Part shown: piece by piece, positions 43,158 through 51,928 of the stretch | How positions within the stretch are numbered: position 1 is the stretch's first letter | How the letters are laid out: each line of letters opens with the position of its first letter | Origin: Hyphomicrobium sp. 12-62-95 | GTDB lineage: Bacteria; Pseudomonadota; Alphaproteobacteria; Rhizobiales; Hyphomicrobiaceae | Reading direction: 5' to 3' | NCBI GenBank assembly: GCA_002279935.1 | Contig: NCCZ01000009.1 | Location: 126,147 to 190,146 of the forward strand | DNA: 64,000 nucleotides | The notes under the pieces: generated by a model | The model's input: the letters and a program-made list of their open reading frames with translations, nothing else | The model's database searches: none | What the model was told of the DNA's origin: nothing | Made by a program: the position numbers and the translations under genes

Positions 43158-44390
43158 ATGCGACACCTCATGGGTGTACTCGGCGTTCTCGCAGCAGGCG
43201 TTCTACTCGCCGTGTCCGCTGCGATGAACTGGCGTTTCGGCTATCAACTCGGCAAGACCGAGCTCGACGGCTTGATCTACGGCTCGGCATCAGCCGCCGC
43301 AGACTGTCTGAAGGCGCTGGTTCCGTTCTTTTTCTTCGCCGCTATCAGAAACAAGATGTGGTCGCAGGCCGCTGCGGCCGCTGTGGTCGGTATCGTGATG
43401 ACCGCCTACTCGCTCACGTCGGCGCTTGGCCACGCGGCCTTGAACCGTCTGGACACCACCGGCCAGCGTGCCGCTGAGGCCCAGACCTACAAGGATGTGC
43501 GTGCGGATCTCGCGCGGGCACAAGAGCAACTCGGATGGGTGCCTCAGCACCGTCCGGCTTCGGTCGTCCAAAGCGATCTCGACAATGCCCGGAACCAGCG
43601 CCCGTGGGCCTGGACGAAGGGTTGCACGGACGTGACGGGCAAGCAGGGGCGCGACTTCTGCCAATCCTATCACGGTTTGACTGCTGAACTGGCTGCCGGC
43701 CGCGAAGCTGAAAAGCTTTCGGTTCGCATCAGCGAATTGTCGGGCAAGCTGTCGTCGGCTTCTGGTTCGGCCGTGATGGCTGAGGCTGATCCGCAGGCGG
43801 CTGTGCTGGCAAAACTTTCGGGTTTCAGCATCGACACGATCCAGATCGCGATGACCGTGTTCATCGCTCTGCTCCTCGAAGTCGGCTCATGCTTTGGCAT
43901 GTACGTCGCCTTCAGCCAGTGGCGCATGTATGACGATATGGCTCCGGCCGCACCCGTCATGGCAGCGATCGCCACGCCTGTGATCACCGCTGCGGCAGCG
44001 GTGGCGGCCCCCGTCCGTGAGACGGTGCCCGCGCAGATTACTGCAAAGCCGCGTTCCGGCGCCAACGACAATAAAACGGCACCGGCCACTCAGCGTATCG
44101 TACCCATGGCTCCCGAAACCGATGTGGAGCGCTTCTACAAGGAGAGTGTCCAAACGCAGGACGGTTCCAGTATGACGGCGACCGAACTGTACGAAGAGTA
44201 TTGCGCATGGTGTGAAGAGAAGGAGAAGGAACCGCTCGCACTGCCAACCTTTGGACGTGAGTTTGGTGATCTGGGAGTTCAGAAGGCCAAGCTTGGTGGA
44301 AGAGTTCGCTACATCGGCATCGCTCTGAAGGGCGCACGGGACCTTGAGGAGGATAAGAAGCTGACCGCCTTTAAGGATAAGGCGGCCTAG
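43158..44390 (+). CDS. Polytopic membrane protein with C-terminal primase-type winged helix
   Basis: A 410-residue protein. Helices lie at about 5-23, 42-62 (SASAAADCLKALVPFFFFAA) and 70-92. A soluble, likely coiled region at about 100-210 contains the two Cys of WTKGCTDVTGKQGRDFC, and a fourth helix is at about 225-250. A Pro/Ala linker leads to a C-terminal domain (about 330-405) with TATELYEEYCAWCEEKEKEP, FGREFGDLGVQKAK and GGRVRYIGIAL. This spacing resembles the winged helix at the end of phage D5/P4-type primase-helicases. That likeness is my inference. ATG 43158 is chosen for GGAG six bases upstream. Function unknown. A strong terminator follows. Confidence 0.75.
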   Translation: MRHLMGVLGVLAAGVLLAVSAAMNWRFGYQLGKTELDGLIYGSASAAADCLKALVPFFFFAAIRNKMWSQAAAAAVVGIVMTAYSLTSALGHAALNRLDTTGQRAAEAQTYKDVRADLARAQEQLGWVPQHRPASVVQSDLDNARNQRPWAWTKGCTDVTGKQGRDFCQSYHGLTAELAAGREAEKLSVRISELSGKLSSASGSAVMAEADPQAAVLAKLSGFSIDTIQIAMTVFIALLLEVGSCFGMYVAFSQWRMYDDMAPAAPVMAAIATPVITAAAAVAAPVRETVPAQITAKPRSGANDNKTAPATQRIVPMAPETDVERFYKESVQTQDGSSMTATELYEEYCAWCEEKEKEPLALPTFGREFGDLGVQKAKLGGRVRYIGIALKGARDLEEDKKLTAFKDKAA

Positions 44391-44404
44391 AGATAGGCTA
44401 AGGC

Positions 44405-44431
44405 AAGGGCCGCGAAAGCGGCCCTTTTCAT
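44405..44431 (+). terminator. Rho-independent terminator after the membrane/wHTH gene
   Basis: Stem aagggccgc/gcggccctt closed by a gaaa tetraloop and followed by ttcattt, 15 bases after the stop codon. Strong G+C stem with T-rich tail. Confidence 0.88.
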
Positions 44432-44686
44432 TTGGAATGACGTGTTATGAGACGGGGCTCAGCGCAGGCTGGGTCCCTTTTTTTGACATTTCGGGCCCGA
44501 TTATGGTTGCCAAAAGGTAAACAATCTTATTCGAACGGATATGTACTCAATCAATATCATTTTCAGCAGCAATTCTTCTTTCATCCGTTCAACACGAGTT
44601 GCGAACAATTCGAACAATCTAAGTATCAATTGGGGAATATGAGCGGGGCAAAGTGCATCCACATTCCAAGAAGTGGGAGCACTCAA

Positions 44687-46267
44687 ATGTCACTGAAACT
44701 TCTCCAGATGAAGAGCGATGAAAGCGGAAACGTCGCCGTTCTGTTTTCGTTGATGATGCTGCCGATTGTCGGCGGCGTTGGCCTTGCGGTCGATCATGCC
44801 CGTGCCCACCGTCTGCAGACTCAGCTGCAGATCGTTGCCGATGCTGCGACCTCGGCTGGTCTCAGCGAGTACCGCCAGACGGGCGATGTCAACAAGGGGC
44901 AGCAGCGCCTGCTCAAGTACATCGATGACGGCCTGGAAAAGGACGGCATGATCCGCGCCCGCGAAGAGAACGGCAATGGCGCCAACGCAGGCGATGCCCG
45001 CGTCGTTTATGTCGACGGCTCTGTGATCGATCCGGCGACGTCGTCGGTTCGCCCGGTGCTGCGCACGTCGATTGGCACGCCCTTCATGAGCCTTCTGGGC
45101 ACCGAAGAGCTCGAAGTTGAAGTCTACACCAAGGGCGCGGTTGCTTCGAACAGCGAGTCGGGCACCAAGGACCTCGAAGTGTCGCTGATGCTCGACGTCT
45201 CCGGTTCGATGGACTGGAACGACGCCGCGGGCAACCGCAAGATGGACTCGATGAAGGACGCCGCGAAGGACTTCCTCGATATCATCATGCCGCAGGATCT
45301 GGCGGTCGATAACCGCCGCGTCGGCATCGTGCCCTTCTCCGAGCGCGTGAACGTGGGGTCTTATGCGGCCACTGCGACCGGTTTTGCTCCGACCATTCAG
45401 GTGCAGACCGGTACGAATACGACCTACGGCCTGTCCACATCGAGCTTCTCGTGGATGTCGCTCAGCAACTGCGGTAACCGCGTGCGGCAAGCCACTCAGT
45501 TTGCCAGCTACTCGAGCAGTCAGGCGCGGTCTTACTGCCAGACTAACTTCCAGCGCAGCGGCACGAGCTATCGTACGCCGGCTCTCGTTGAGACGGGTTC
45601 GACGCCCATTATGTCGCCGCGTTTTCTGCGCACCTGCGTAACGGAACGCCAGGGTACGGAGCGCTACACGGATGTGGCTCCGGCTTCCGGCCAGTATGTT
45701 GGTGTCCATTCACCGGGTTCGAGCACTACCACTCAGTACAGCTCGTCGCAGAACAACTGCAGCCTTCCGGAAATCAAGACGCTGACCACGGACAAGGAAA
45801 TGCTCAAAACCCATATCCAGAATTTCGGCACGTACAACGGCACGGCTGGTCACGTCGGCACAGCCTGGAGCTACTACATGCTCTCGCCGGAGTGGAACCG
45901 GTTCTGGAGCGAAGGCCACTTGGACGTCGCCGAATACAACGACACGAACGTTATCAAGGCTGCGGTTCTGATGACGGACGGCCAGTATAACTCGAACTGG
46001 GCCAACATCAGTTCGTCGGATCAGGCCATCGGCATCTGCAACGAGATGAAGGCGAAGGGTATCATCGTGTACACGATCGGCTTCGACATGAGCACGGACA
46101 ACAACGATCCTGCTCGCCAGACGCTGATCTCCTGCGCCTCGCCGGGCAAGTACTACTTCCCCTACAACGGTGAAGCACTGCGCGAAGCCTTCGAGGAAAT
46201 CGGCGACTCGCTCGTCACGATCGTGACCCGCTCGACGGATGACGACACGGTGCTGATCTCGGAATAA
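44687..46267 (+). CDS. TadG-like pilus assembly protein with von Willebrand A domain
   Basis: A 526-residue protein. The N-terminus is a TadE/TadG-type pseudopilin-like segment, DESGNVAVLFSLMMLPIVGG then GLAVDHARAHRLQTQLQIVADAATSAG. Beyond residue 150 is a vWA domain with MIDAS MLDVSGSMDWN (DxSxS) and LMTDGQYNSNW, ending near 526. Such proteins assemble or tether Flp/Tad pili at the envelope. No other tad genes are in the window. ATG 44687 has GGGAG eight bases upstream and begins MSLKLLQMKS. The 240 bases of in-frame sequence upstream are A+T-rich and not family-like. An Asn/Ser/Tyr-rich insert at about 220-370 sits inside the vWA fold. Confidence 0.88.
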   Translation: MSLKLLQMKSDESGNVAVLFSLMMLPIVGGVGLAVDHARAHRLQTQLQIVADAATSAGLSEYRQTGDVNKGQQRLLKYIDDGLEKDGMIRAREENGNGANAGDARVVYVDGSVIDPATSSVRPVLRTSIGTPFMSLLGTEELEVEVYTKGAVASNSESGTKDLEVSLMLDVSGSMDWNDAAGNRKMDSMKDAAKDFLDIIMPQDLAVDNRRVGIVPFSERVNVGSYAATATGFAPTIQVQTGTNTTYGLSTSSFSWMSLSNCGNRVRQATQFASYSSSQARSYCQTNFQRSGTSYRTPALVETGSTPIMSPRFLRTCVTERQGTERYTDVAPASGQYVGVHSPGSSTTTQYSSSQNNCSLPEIKTLTTDKEMLKTHIQNFGTYNGTAGHVGTAWSYYMLSPEWNRFWSEGHLDVAEYNDTNVIKAAVLMTDGQYNSNWANISSSDQAIGICNEMKAKGIIVYTIGFDMSTDNNDPARQTLISCASPGKYYFPYNGEALREAFEEIGDSLVTIVTRSTDDDTVLISE

Positions 46268-46295
46268 GGCTCTACACTCGCCTTCTTGGAACTGG

Positions 46296-46330
46296 CGGCG
46301 GCGCTTCGAAAGAAGCGCCGCCGTCTTATT
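46296..46330. terminator. Hairpin terminator between convergent tadG-like and ptrB genes
   Basis: Stem cggcggcgcttc/gaagcgccgccg (12 perfect pairs) with gaaa loop, then tcttattt on the plus strand. Lies 28 bases after the tadG-like stop and just past the ptrB end, so it could serve both directions. Confidence 0.85.
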
Positions 46331-46341
46331 TGCGTCCGGTG

Positions 46342-48441
46342 CTAGGCGGTGGGTGGGCGGTCTGCGATACCAGCGATCTTGAGGGCGAAGGCGAAGTCGC
46401 GGGCGGTTTCCTTCAAGCGCTCGAAGCGGCCCGACGCGCCGCCATGGCCCGCGCCCATGTTGATCTTCAAGAGAAGAAGCTTGTCGCCGGTGTTGAGGCG
46501 GCGCAATTTCGCGACCCACTTGGCCGGCTCCCAATAGGTCACGCGGGGATCGGTGAGGCCGCCAGTGGCGAGGATGTGGGGATACGCCTTCGCGGTGACG
46601 TTGTCATAGGGTGAGTAAGCGCTGATCGTTGCGAAGTCCTCGGGGCTTTCGATGGGATTGCCCCATTCGGGCCACTCGGGCGGGGTGAGGGGCAGGTCTT
46701 TGTCGAGCATTGTGTTCAAAACGTCGACGAAGGGGACGTCGGCGATGATGCCGAGGAAGAGATCTGGCGCGATGTTGGCGACCGCTCCCATGAGCATGCC
46801 GCCCGCCGATCCGCCGTTGGCGACGATGCGGCCGGGCGACGTTAGTCCTTCATTGACGAGGAGTTCGCCGGCGGCGATGAAATCGGTGAAGGTGTTCGGC
46901 TTCTTCTTGGCCTTGCCATCCTTGTACCAGCGATACCCTTTGTCCTTGCCGCCGCGAATATGGGCGATCGCGAAGATGAAACCACGGTCGACGAGGGATA
47001 GGTGGCCGGTGGAGAAGGATGCCGGCATCGAGATGCCGTAGGCGCCATAGCCGTAAAGGAAAGCGGGAGCTGTGCCGTCGAGTGGGGTTGATTTGCGATA
47101 GAGCAGCGAGACAGGAACGCGTTCACCGTCCGGGGCGATGGCAAAGAGGCGGCGGGTCACGTAGTCGGCCGGGTTATGACCCGACGGGATTTCCTGGCGT
47201 TTGCGCAGGACGCGGGTGCGGGTCGCCATGTCGTAATCGTAGGTTTCTGCCGGCGTCGTCATGGACGAATAGGTAAAGCGCAGGTTCGCCGTATCGAATT
47301 CATAGCCGCCGGCCATGCCGAGGGAATACGCCTCCTCGGCGAACGCGATGGGATGTTCGGCGCCATCGGCGATGCGGCGGACCACGATGCGGGGTAGGCC
47401 ATCTTCGCGTTCCAACCGCGCGATGTGATGCTGGGTGACGGACACTTCGATGATCAGGCGGCCCGTGCGGTGGGGGACGATCTCCGTCCAGTTCTCAATC
47501 CCGGGCGTTGCGACCGGCGTTTCGACGATGCGAAAATCTTCCGCGCCCTCGGAGTTCGTCGTGATGATGAAATGATCGCTATGGTGTTCGACGTCGTATT
47601 CGTGGCCCGTGGTACGGGGCGCGATGATCCGGGGCTGAGCTTTGGGATCGTTGGCGTCAAGCGTGTGGAATTCGCTCGTTTGATGATCGTGGGCGTTGAT
47701 CAGAACGAAGGCGCGCGATTGCGTGCGGCCGAGGGCTAGGAAGAAGCTCTCGTCGGCTTCTTCATAGACGCATTCGTCGCTGCTTAAGGGCGTGCCGATG
47801 GTGTGGCGCCAGACGGCGCGTGGGCGATGGTTGGCGTCGACTCGGATGTAGTAGAGCGTGCGGCTGTCGTTGGCCCAGGCGACGTCGCCACGCGTGTCGG
47901 GGATTTCGTCGGGCAGGTTCTGTCCGGTTGCCAGATCGCGGATGCGGATGGTGTAGAGTTCGGAGCCTTTGTCGTCAGTGGAGAATGCGACGAGGGCGTG
48001 ATCGGGGCTGTGGCTGGCGGCGCCCAGATCCCAATAGGTTTTGCCGGATGCTTCCGCGTTGCCGTCGATGAGGATGGCTTCATCGCCACCGGCGCGGGGA
48101 CGGCGGCAGAGGCGTGGGTATTGGCCGCCTGCGGTGAAGCTGGAGAAATACTCCCACGGCCCGTCGGGGGTGGGCACCGTGCGGTCATCGGGTTTCAGAC
48201 GCGCCTTCATCTCCTGAAAAAGCGTCTGCTGGAGGTCTTCGGTGTCGGCGAGGGCGGCCGTGGCGTAGGCGTTCTCGGCTTCGAGGTAGGCGCGGATTTC
48301 GGGATCAAGGGCTGATGGATCGCGCATGACCTCCTGCCAGTTCCCGGCGCGGAGCCAGTGGAAGGGGTCGTGCAGAGTGACGCCATGCCAGGACGTGAGG
48401 TGGGACTTCTCAGGCGCGAGCGGCGGGGGCAAAGGCGTCAC
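46342..48441 (-). CDS. ptrB: Oligopeptidase B (S9A prolyl oligopeptidase family)
   Basis: A 699-residue serine peptidase cleaving short peptides after Arg/Lys. An N-terminal seven-bladed propeller (about 70-410) caps a C-terminal alpha/beta-hydrolase with VANGGSAGGMLMGAVAN (nucleophile Ser near 540) and NMGAGHGGASGRF (catalytic His near 660). YKDGKAKKKPNTFTDFIA near 495 is also typical of oligopeptidase B. GTG at 48441 follows GAGG with five bases spacing and starts the conserved domain (LAPEKSHLTSWHGVTLHDPF). Longer readings upstream are not family-like. Cytoplasmic, no signal. Confidence 0.9.
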   Translation of the reverse strand: MTPLPPPLAPEKSHLTSWHGVTLHDPFHWLRAGNWQEVMRDPSALDPEIRAYLEAENAYATAALADTEDLQQTLFQEMKARLKPDDRTVPTPDGPWEYFSSFTAGGQYPRLCRRPRAGGDEAILIDGNAEASGKTYWDLGAASHSPDHALVAFSTDDKGSELYTIRIRDLATGQNLPDEIPDTRGDVAWANDSRTLYYIRVDANHRPRAVWRHTIGTPLSSDECVYEEADESFFLALGRTQSRAFVLINAHDHQTSEFHTLDANDPKAQPRIIAPRTTGHEYDVEHHSDHFIITTNSEGAEDFRIVETPVATPGIENWTEIVPHRTGRLIIEVSVTQHHIARLEREDGLPRIVVRRIADGAEHPIAFAEEAYSLGMAGGYEFDTANLRFTYSSMTTPAETYDYDMATRTRVLRKRQEIPSGHNPADYVTRRLFAIAPDGERVPVSLLYRKSTPLDGTAPAFLYGYGAYGISMPASFSTGHLSLVDRGFIFAIAHIRGGKDKGYRWYKDGKAKKKPNTFTDFIAAGELLVNEGLTSPGRIVANGGSAGGMLMGAVANIAPDLFLGIIADVPFVDVLNTMLDKDLPLTPPEWPEWGNPIESPEDFATISAYSPYDNVTAKAYPHILATGGLTDPRVTYWEPAKWVAKLRRLNTGDKLLLLKINMGAGHGGASGRFERLKETARDFAFALKIAGIADRPPTA

Positions 48442-48685
48442 GGGGACCTCACGATGGGGTTGGGAAGGGGGTGTCCTAGCGCCTTCACTCCAACATGGCC
48501 AGAACAGCAGAAACCGGATGACCTGGAAGGTCACTGCCAATGACGGAAACGGAAAATTATGGAGATCGGGCAAGATTAGCGAAGTGAAAGAACTGTTGTT
48601 CCTGTGGGTAGGATACCAACTTCTTGACTTGAATACTTGGCGACGTCAGTCTTTCGCAAGAAACGATCCGCGGTGAGGGCAGCAG

Positions 48686-49096
48686 ATGGAAGAACAAAAC
48701 CAACCGGGGCTGGTGGAGTTGACGGCCCGGATCGTCTCGGCGTTCGTCAGTAAAAATACATTGAGCGCCAGTGACTTACCACAACTGATCAGCGATACGC
48801 ATGCCGCGCTGAGCCGTGTGACGGGGGGAGCGCCGCCGCCGGAGCGGGATGAGATCAAGCCGAAGGTGCCGGTGAAGCGATCGGTCATGCCCGATCACAT
48901 CGTGTGTCTGGAGGACGGGAAGAAGTTCAAGTCGCTGAAGCGGCATTTGCGGACCCACTACAACCTGTCGCCGGACGAGTACCGGGAGAAGTGGGGTCTG
49001 CCGCCGGACTATCCGATGGTGGCGCCGAACTATGCGCGGGCGCGATCGGATCTGGCGAAGAAGATGGGGTTGGGGACGCGCAAGGAACGGGACTAG
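48686..49096 (+). CDS. mucR: MucR/Ros family zinc-finger transcription regulator
   Basis: A 136-residue regulator. N-terminal dimer/oligomer segment (ELTARIVSAFVSKNTL), then the Ros/MucR single zinc finger and flanks: SVMPDHIVCLEDGKKFKSLK, RHLRTHYNLSPDEYREKWGL and DYPMVAPNYARARSDLAKKM. This is nearly the whole family core. MucR represses surface, motility and cell-cycle genes in alphaproteobacteria and binds A+T-rich promoters. Ribosome site GTGAGG lies upstream. Preceded by an A+T-rich leader at 48520-48640 that may hold autoregulatory sites. Confidence 0.95.
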   Translation: MEEQNQPGLVELTARIVSAFVSKNTLSASDLPQLISDTHAALSRVTGGAPPPERDEIKPKVPVKRSVMPDHIVCLEDGKKFKSLKRHLRTHYNLSPDEYREKWGLPPDYPMVAPNYARARSDLAKKMGLGTRKERD

Positions 49097-49352
49097 CCCG
49101 CGCTGCGGTCGCGGACTGGGCTCGGTAGAGAGCCAGCAGTTGAGCATGACGTGACAGGTCATAGGTCCATTGACCGGACAGACCGCGTTGGCGCTCGGCC
49201 CGGAGCGCGCGCTGTAGAAGCGCCAGTATACGCCGATGCCCGGCCGGGCTTTGATCGGCGATCTCGTGCGGCCAGAGCGGGAGCAATCGCAACAGGTCGC
49301 GGGCGCGTGTCTCATCTGCGTGATCCGGCGGTGTCTTGCGATGCTGCGGCAT
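48927..49352 (-). CDS. Small helical protein, convergent with and overlapping mucR (tentative)
   Basis: From ATG 49352 the frame gives MPQHRKTPPDHADETRARDL, then LLPLWPHEIADQSPAGHRRI and SGQWTYDLSRHAQLLALYRA. The Trp/Arg-rich helix pattern resembles a small alphaproteobacterial family ending in a GxWTYDLxRHAxLL motif, recalled from memory without a name. The family-like part ends at about 49110, but no stop occurs until 48927, inside mucR antisense. So either the tail is spurious (a lost stop) or the genes truly overlap by 170 bases. Confidence 0.4.
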   Translation of the reverse strand: MPQHRKTPPDHADETRARDLLRLLPLWPHEIADQSPAGHRRILALLQRALRAERQRGLSGQWTYDLSRHAQLLALYRAQSATAARASPVPCASPTPSSSPDPIAPAHSSAPPSDSPAADPTSPGTRPATGCSGSANAASAT

Positions 49353-49535
49353 AGCCAAGGGGCGCTCCCGTTGATGTGGCGGGGCCAGTGTCGCGGCATT
49401 GGCAGGCGCGGGGATAACAACCAGAACCGGCAAAGATTTCCATTTATCCCCGCCGTTCACCGCCAGCCTATCAAGGAGGGGGCGTCGATGCGGCTTGCGC
49501 ATAGTGTGGGTGCATCGACCTGCTGGGAGTGAGGC

Positions 49536-49943
49536 GTGACGATGCAACAATCCGAGTGTAAACCACCTGCGCTGCCGTCGGCCGTCGTCTTCTTTAATGG
49601 CCTTGCTGGAAAGCCCGTGCCGCCCGATCCCGTGCGCGGGATGATCGAGGCGACCGTCGGGCAGGTGTTTAACATCCTACTGGAAGATTTGGGTTCGACG
49701 AATAGGGGGCCGGCGCGGGTGGCGTTGGCGCGGCAGGTGGCGATGTATCTCACGCATGTCGCGTGCGGGTTGACGCTGACGGATGTGGGACGGCTATTCG
49801 CACGTGACCGTACGACGGTGGCCCATGCCTGCGCGGTGGTGGAGGATCTGCGGGACGATGCGAAATTCGATCGCGTCCTCGATTTGGTGGAAATGATCGT
49901 GCGCTTCCAGTTGCAGTCGCGCGACCCGCGGAGTGCAGCATGA
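49536..49943 (+). CDS. DnaA C-terminal domain-like DNA-binding protein
   Basis: A 135-residue protein that is mainly the domain-IV helix-turn-helix of replication initiator DnaA. It has ARQVAMYLTHVACGLTLTDV and GRLFARDRTTVAHACAVVED, matching DnaA's R-x-x-A-M-Y-L and GRDHTTVxHA signature. No ATPase domain. GTG start at 49536 is supported by GGGAG six bases upstream. Its stop overlaps the DUF6456 gene (ATGA), so the two proteins are coupled. The pair is conserved in Hyphomicrobiales but its task (regulation by DnaA-box binding is a guess) is unknown. Confidence 0.88.
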   Translation: MTMQQSECKPPALPSAVVFFNGLAGKPVPPDPVRGMIEATVGQVFNILLEDLGSTNRGPARVALARQVAMYLTHVACGLTLTDVGRLFARDRTTVAHACAVVEDLRDDAKFDRVLDLVEMIVRFQLQSRDPRSAA

Positions 49944-50809
49944 CGAAACGGGGTGGGGACGGCGTGGGTGTGATGGCGGCGCATCTCAGTTTCGGATCGA
50001 TGCTGCGCAAGCTGGCCCAGCGGCGGAGCGTGCTTGTTGCGCCGGGTGCTGCGATGGCACACGACCGAATGGCGCTGATGCGTGCCGGGGAAGCGCATGG
50101 CACCGTGGTGCGCGCTGATTTCGATCGAGCGCGGCGACTGGGTCTGGTTGAAGCCGTCCCGGGTGAGGCCGGCTGGAGGCTCTCGGCGAAGGGGCGGGTT
50201 GCAGTGCGGCGGCTCACATGCAGCGGCCACGACCGTGCGGAAGCGGTGCGGGATGCGGAACCTGCCACCAGCCAGCCCGGGCAAAACCTCGACGAGAGTC
50301 CGCTGGCGTGGCTGCGGCGGCGGCGCGGCAAGGACGGTGCGGCGCTCATCAGCGACATGCAATTCATGGCGGGGGAACGCCTGCGTGCCGATTTCACGTT
50401 CGCGCAGTTGGGGCCGCGCGTCACAGCAAATTGGGATGCGGCGCTCGGCGCGTCGGGTGGACGGCGCAGCGGGCCGGGTGGCGGGGCGGAGATTGCCGAT
50501 CACGTGATGGCGGCGCGTGAGCGGGTGGCCAGTGCACTGAAGGCGGTCGGACCGGAACTCGCCGGTATTCTCCTCGACGTGTGCTGCTTTCTGAAGGGCA
50601 TAGAGGATACGGAGCGCAGCGTGGGCTGGCCGCAGCGATCGGGCAAAGTCGTGTTGCAGTTGGCCCTATCGGCACTGGCGCGGCATTACGGGATGGGTGA
50701 AACGCGACCGCAGGGGACAACACACACGCGGCCGCGGCACTGGGGGGCTGCCGACTACCGTCCGTCGATTGACGGCGCGGCCGCTCCCGATCAGCCAGCG
50801 GCGGATTGA
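49940..50809 (+). CDS. DUF6456 domain protein
   Basis: A 289-residue cytoplasmic protein. An N-terminal wHTH-like region (SMLRKLAQRRSVLVAPG, LGLVEAVPGEAGWRLSAKGR) leads to the C-terminal DUF6456 domain (about 110-255) with SPLAWLRRRRGKDGAALISD, FMAGERLRADFTFAQLGPRV and LLDVCCFLKGIEDTERSVGW. Family function unknown. Always seen, in my recollection, next to a DnaA-C-like gene, here with a 4-base overlap. The stop end overlaps sufE on the other strand by 19 bases. Confidence 0.85.
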   Translation: MTKRGGDGVGVMAAHLSFGSMLRKLAQRRSVLVAPGAAMAHDRMALMRAGEAHGTVVRADFDRARRLGLVEAVPGEAGWRLSAKGRVAVRRLTCSGHDRAEAVRDAEPATSQPGQNLDESPLAWLRRRRGKDGAALISDMQFMAGERLRADFTFAQLGPRVTANWDAALGASGGRRSGPGGGAEIADHVMAARERVASALKAVGPELAGILLDVCCFLKGIEDTERSVGWPQRSGKVVLQLALSALARHYGMGETRPQGTTHTRPRHWGAADYRPSIDGAAAPDQPAAD

Positions 50810-51228
50810 GCGGCGGCGTTCTTGGCTTCGGCGCGGATGCGGGAGACCATGGAGGCGAGGCCGTTCGAGCGCTGCGGCGTCAGGTGGTCCTTAAGGCCGA
50901 GTTCGGCGAAATCCTGGAGGGCGTCGTGGGCTGCGATTTCGTCGGCAGGGCGGTCTTGGTAGATTTCGAGCAGGATCGCGACGAGGCCGCGCACGATGTG
51001 GGCGTCGCTGTCGCCGTCGATATGCATGATCGGCGCTTGGCCGCCCGGTTGCGGGGTAAGTGTGGTCACCAGCCAGACTTGGCTGGCGCAGCCGCGCACT
51101 TTATTGGCATCTGTTTTGGCGTCGTCGGGCAATCCCGGCAGCGCGCGGCCCAGTTCAATGACGTAGCGATAGCGGTCTTCCCAGTCGTCGACGAGGGAGA
51201 AGTTGTCCTTGAGTTCGGCGAACGACAT
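50791..51228 (-). CDS. sufE: SufE family sulfur acceptor
   Basis: A 145-residue protein enhancing cysteine desulfurase SufS in Fe-S assembly. It has FSLVDDWEDRYRYVIELGRA near residue 9, the active-site Cys in NKVRGCASQVWLVT near 45, then DAHIVRGLVAILLEIYQDRP. Single gene on the minus strand, not next to a suf operon. Overlaps the DUF6456 end by 19 bases. Confidence 0.93.
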   Translation of the reverse strand: MSFAELKDNFSLVDDWEDRYRYVIELGRALPGLPDDAKTDANKVRGCASQVWLVTTLTPQPGGQAPIMHIDGDSDAHIVRGLVAILLEIYQDRPADEIAAHDALQDFAELGLKDHLTPQRSNGLASMVSRIRAEAKNAAAQSAAG

Positions 51229-51337
51229 GGGGCTCCTGACAGACGGGCGCGCCGGGCGCCGCTCTCTCAGGACTTAATGGCTCCGTTGGCAGGGAGCAAG
51301 CTGCTGCGGCGAATGGGCGGCAAAGCGGGGTAAATTA

Positions 51338-51703
51338 TCAGCGTGCGCGCGCTTGATCGCCCGCGCGCCAGCGCGGTTCGAGATCGTTGTCAGTCAACGT
51401 TCCGCGATCTGAGAGAGCCGACGTTTCGGCGGGCGCCTGGTTCGCTGCCAGATCCATGCTGGCCTTGAAGACGTGGGTCATGGCCACGTCGTAGGCGACA
51501 CCGGCTGCGAATTCGGCCTTGGCCTTGAAAACATCCCAGGCGGCGGCAGCGGTCTCGCAGGATTTGGCGTTGCGCTCGCAGTAGGTGATGGTCCACTGGG
51601 CGGCGTCGACGGCGGCCTGCTGCAACCGCTCCTGCTGCGCCCGGTCGGACGGCAGGAGCGCGATGACTGCGCCAACAACGATGACTGTGCGTAGCAACGC
51701 CAT
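51338..51703 (-). CDS. DUF5330 family exported protein
   Basis: A 121-residue protein: N-terminal membrane or signal segment (LLRTVIVVGAVIALLPSD), a helical middle (AAVDAAQWTITYCERNAKSC) with two Cys, and a disordered charged tail. The RTVIVVGAVIALLPSD...C..C layout is that of DUF5330, a Hyphomicrobiales-restricted family of unknown role. Monocistronic. Confidence 0.8.
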   Translation of the reverse strand: MALLRTVIVVGAVIALLPSDRAQQERLQQAAVDAAQWTITYCERNAKSCETAAAAWDVFKAKAEFAAGVAYDVAMTHVFKASMDLAANQAPAETSALSDRGTLTDNDLEPRWRAGDQARAR

Positions 51704-51868
51704 AGTCTGCTTCTACCCAATAACAGCCTCACCGGCTTTGATGAGCCTCAACAATCACGCTAGCGCATTTCATTCAAGGAACCGCAAGGATGTGCGGCTG
51801 CATTTGAGATGCATTTGACTGGCATTTTCATGCCTTTGGTGAGGGATCGTTTACCCACAGCCGGGCGG

Positions 51869-51883
51869 TTAACGAGGTGTTAA
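51869..51883. promoter_or_regulatory. CtrA-type box TTAA-N7-TTAA
   Basis: TTAACGAGGTGTTAA with trailing C, a full CtrA site, 46 bases before the peptidoglycan-binding-like gene. The distance suits direct activation or repression at its promoter. Confidence 0.75.
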
Positions 51884-51928
51884 CGCGGGATGGAGATACT
51901 TGGCTTCCAGCACAGCTGCTCAAAAGGA

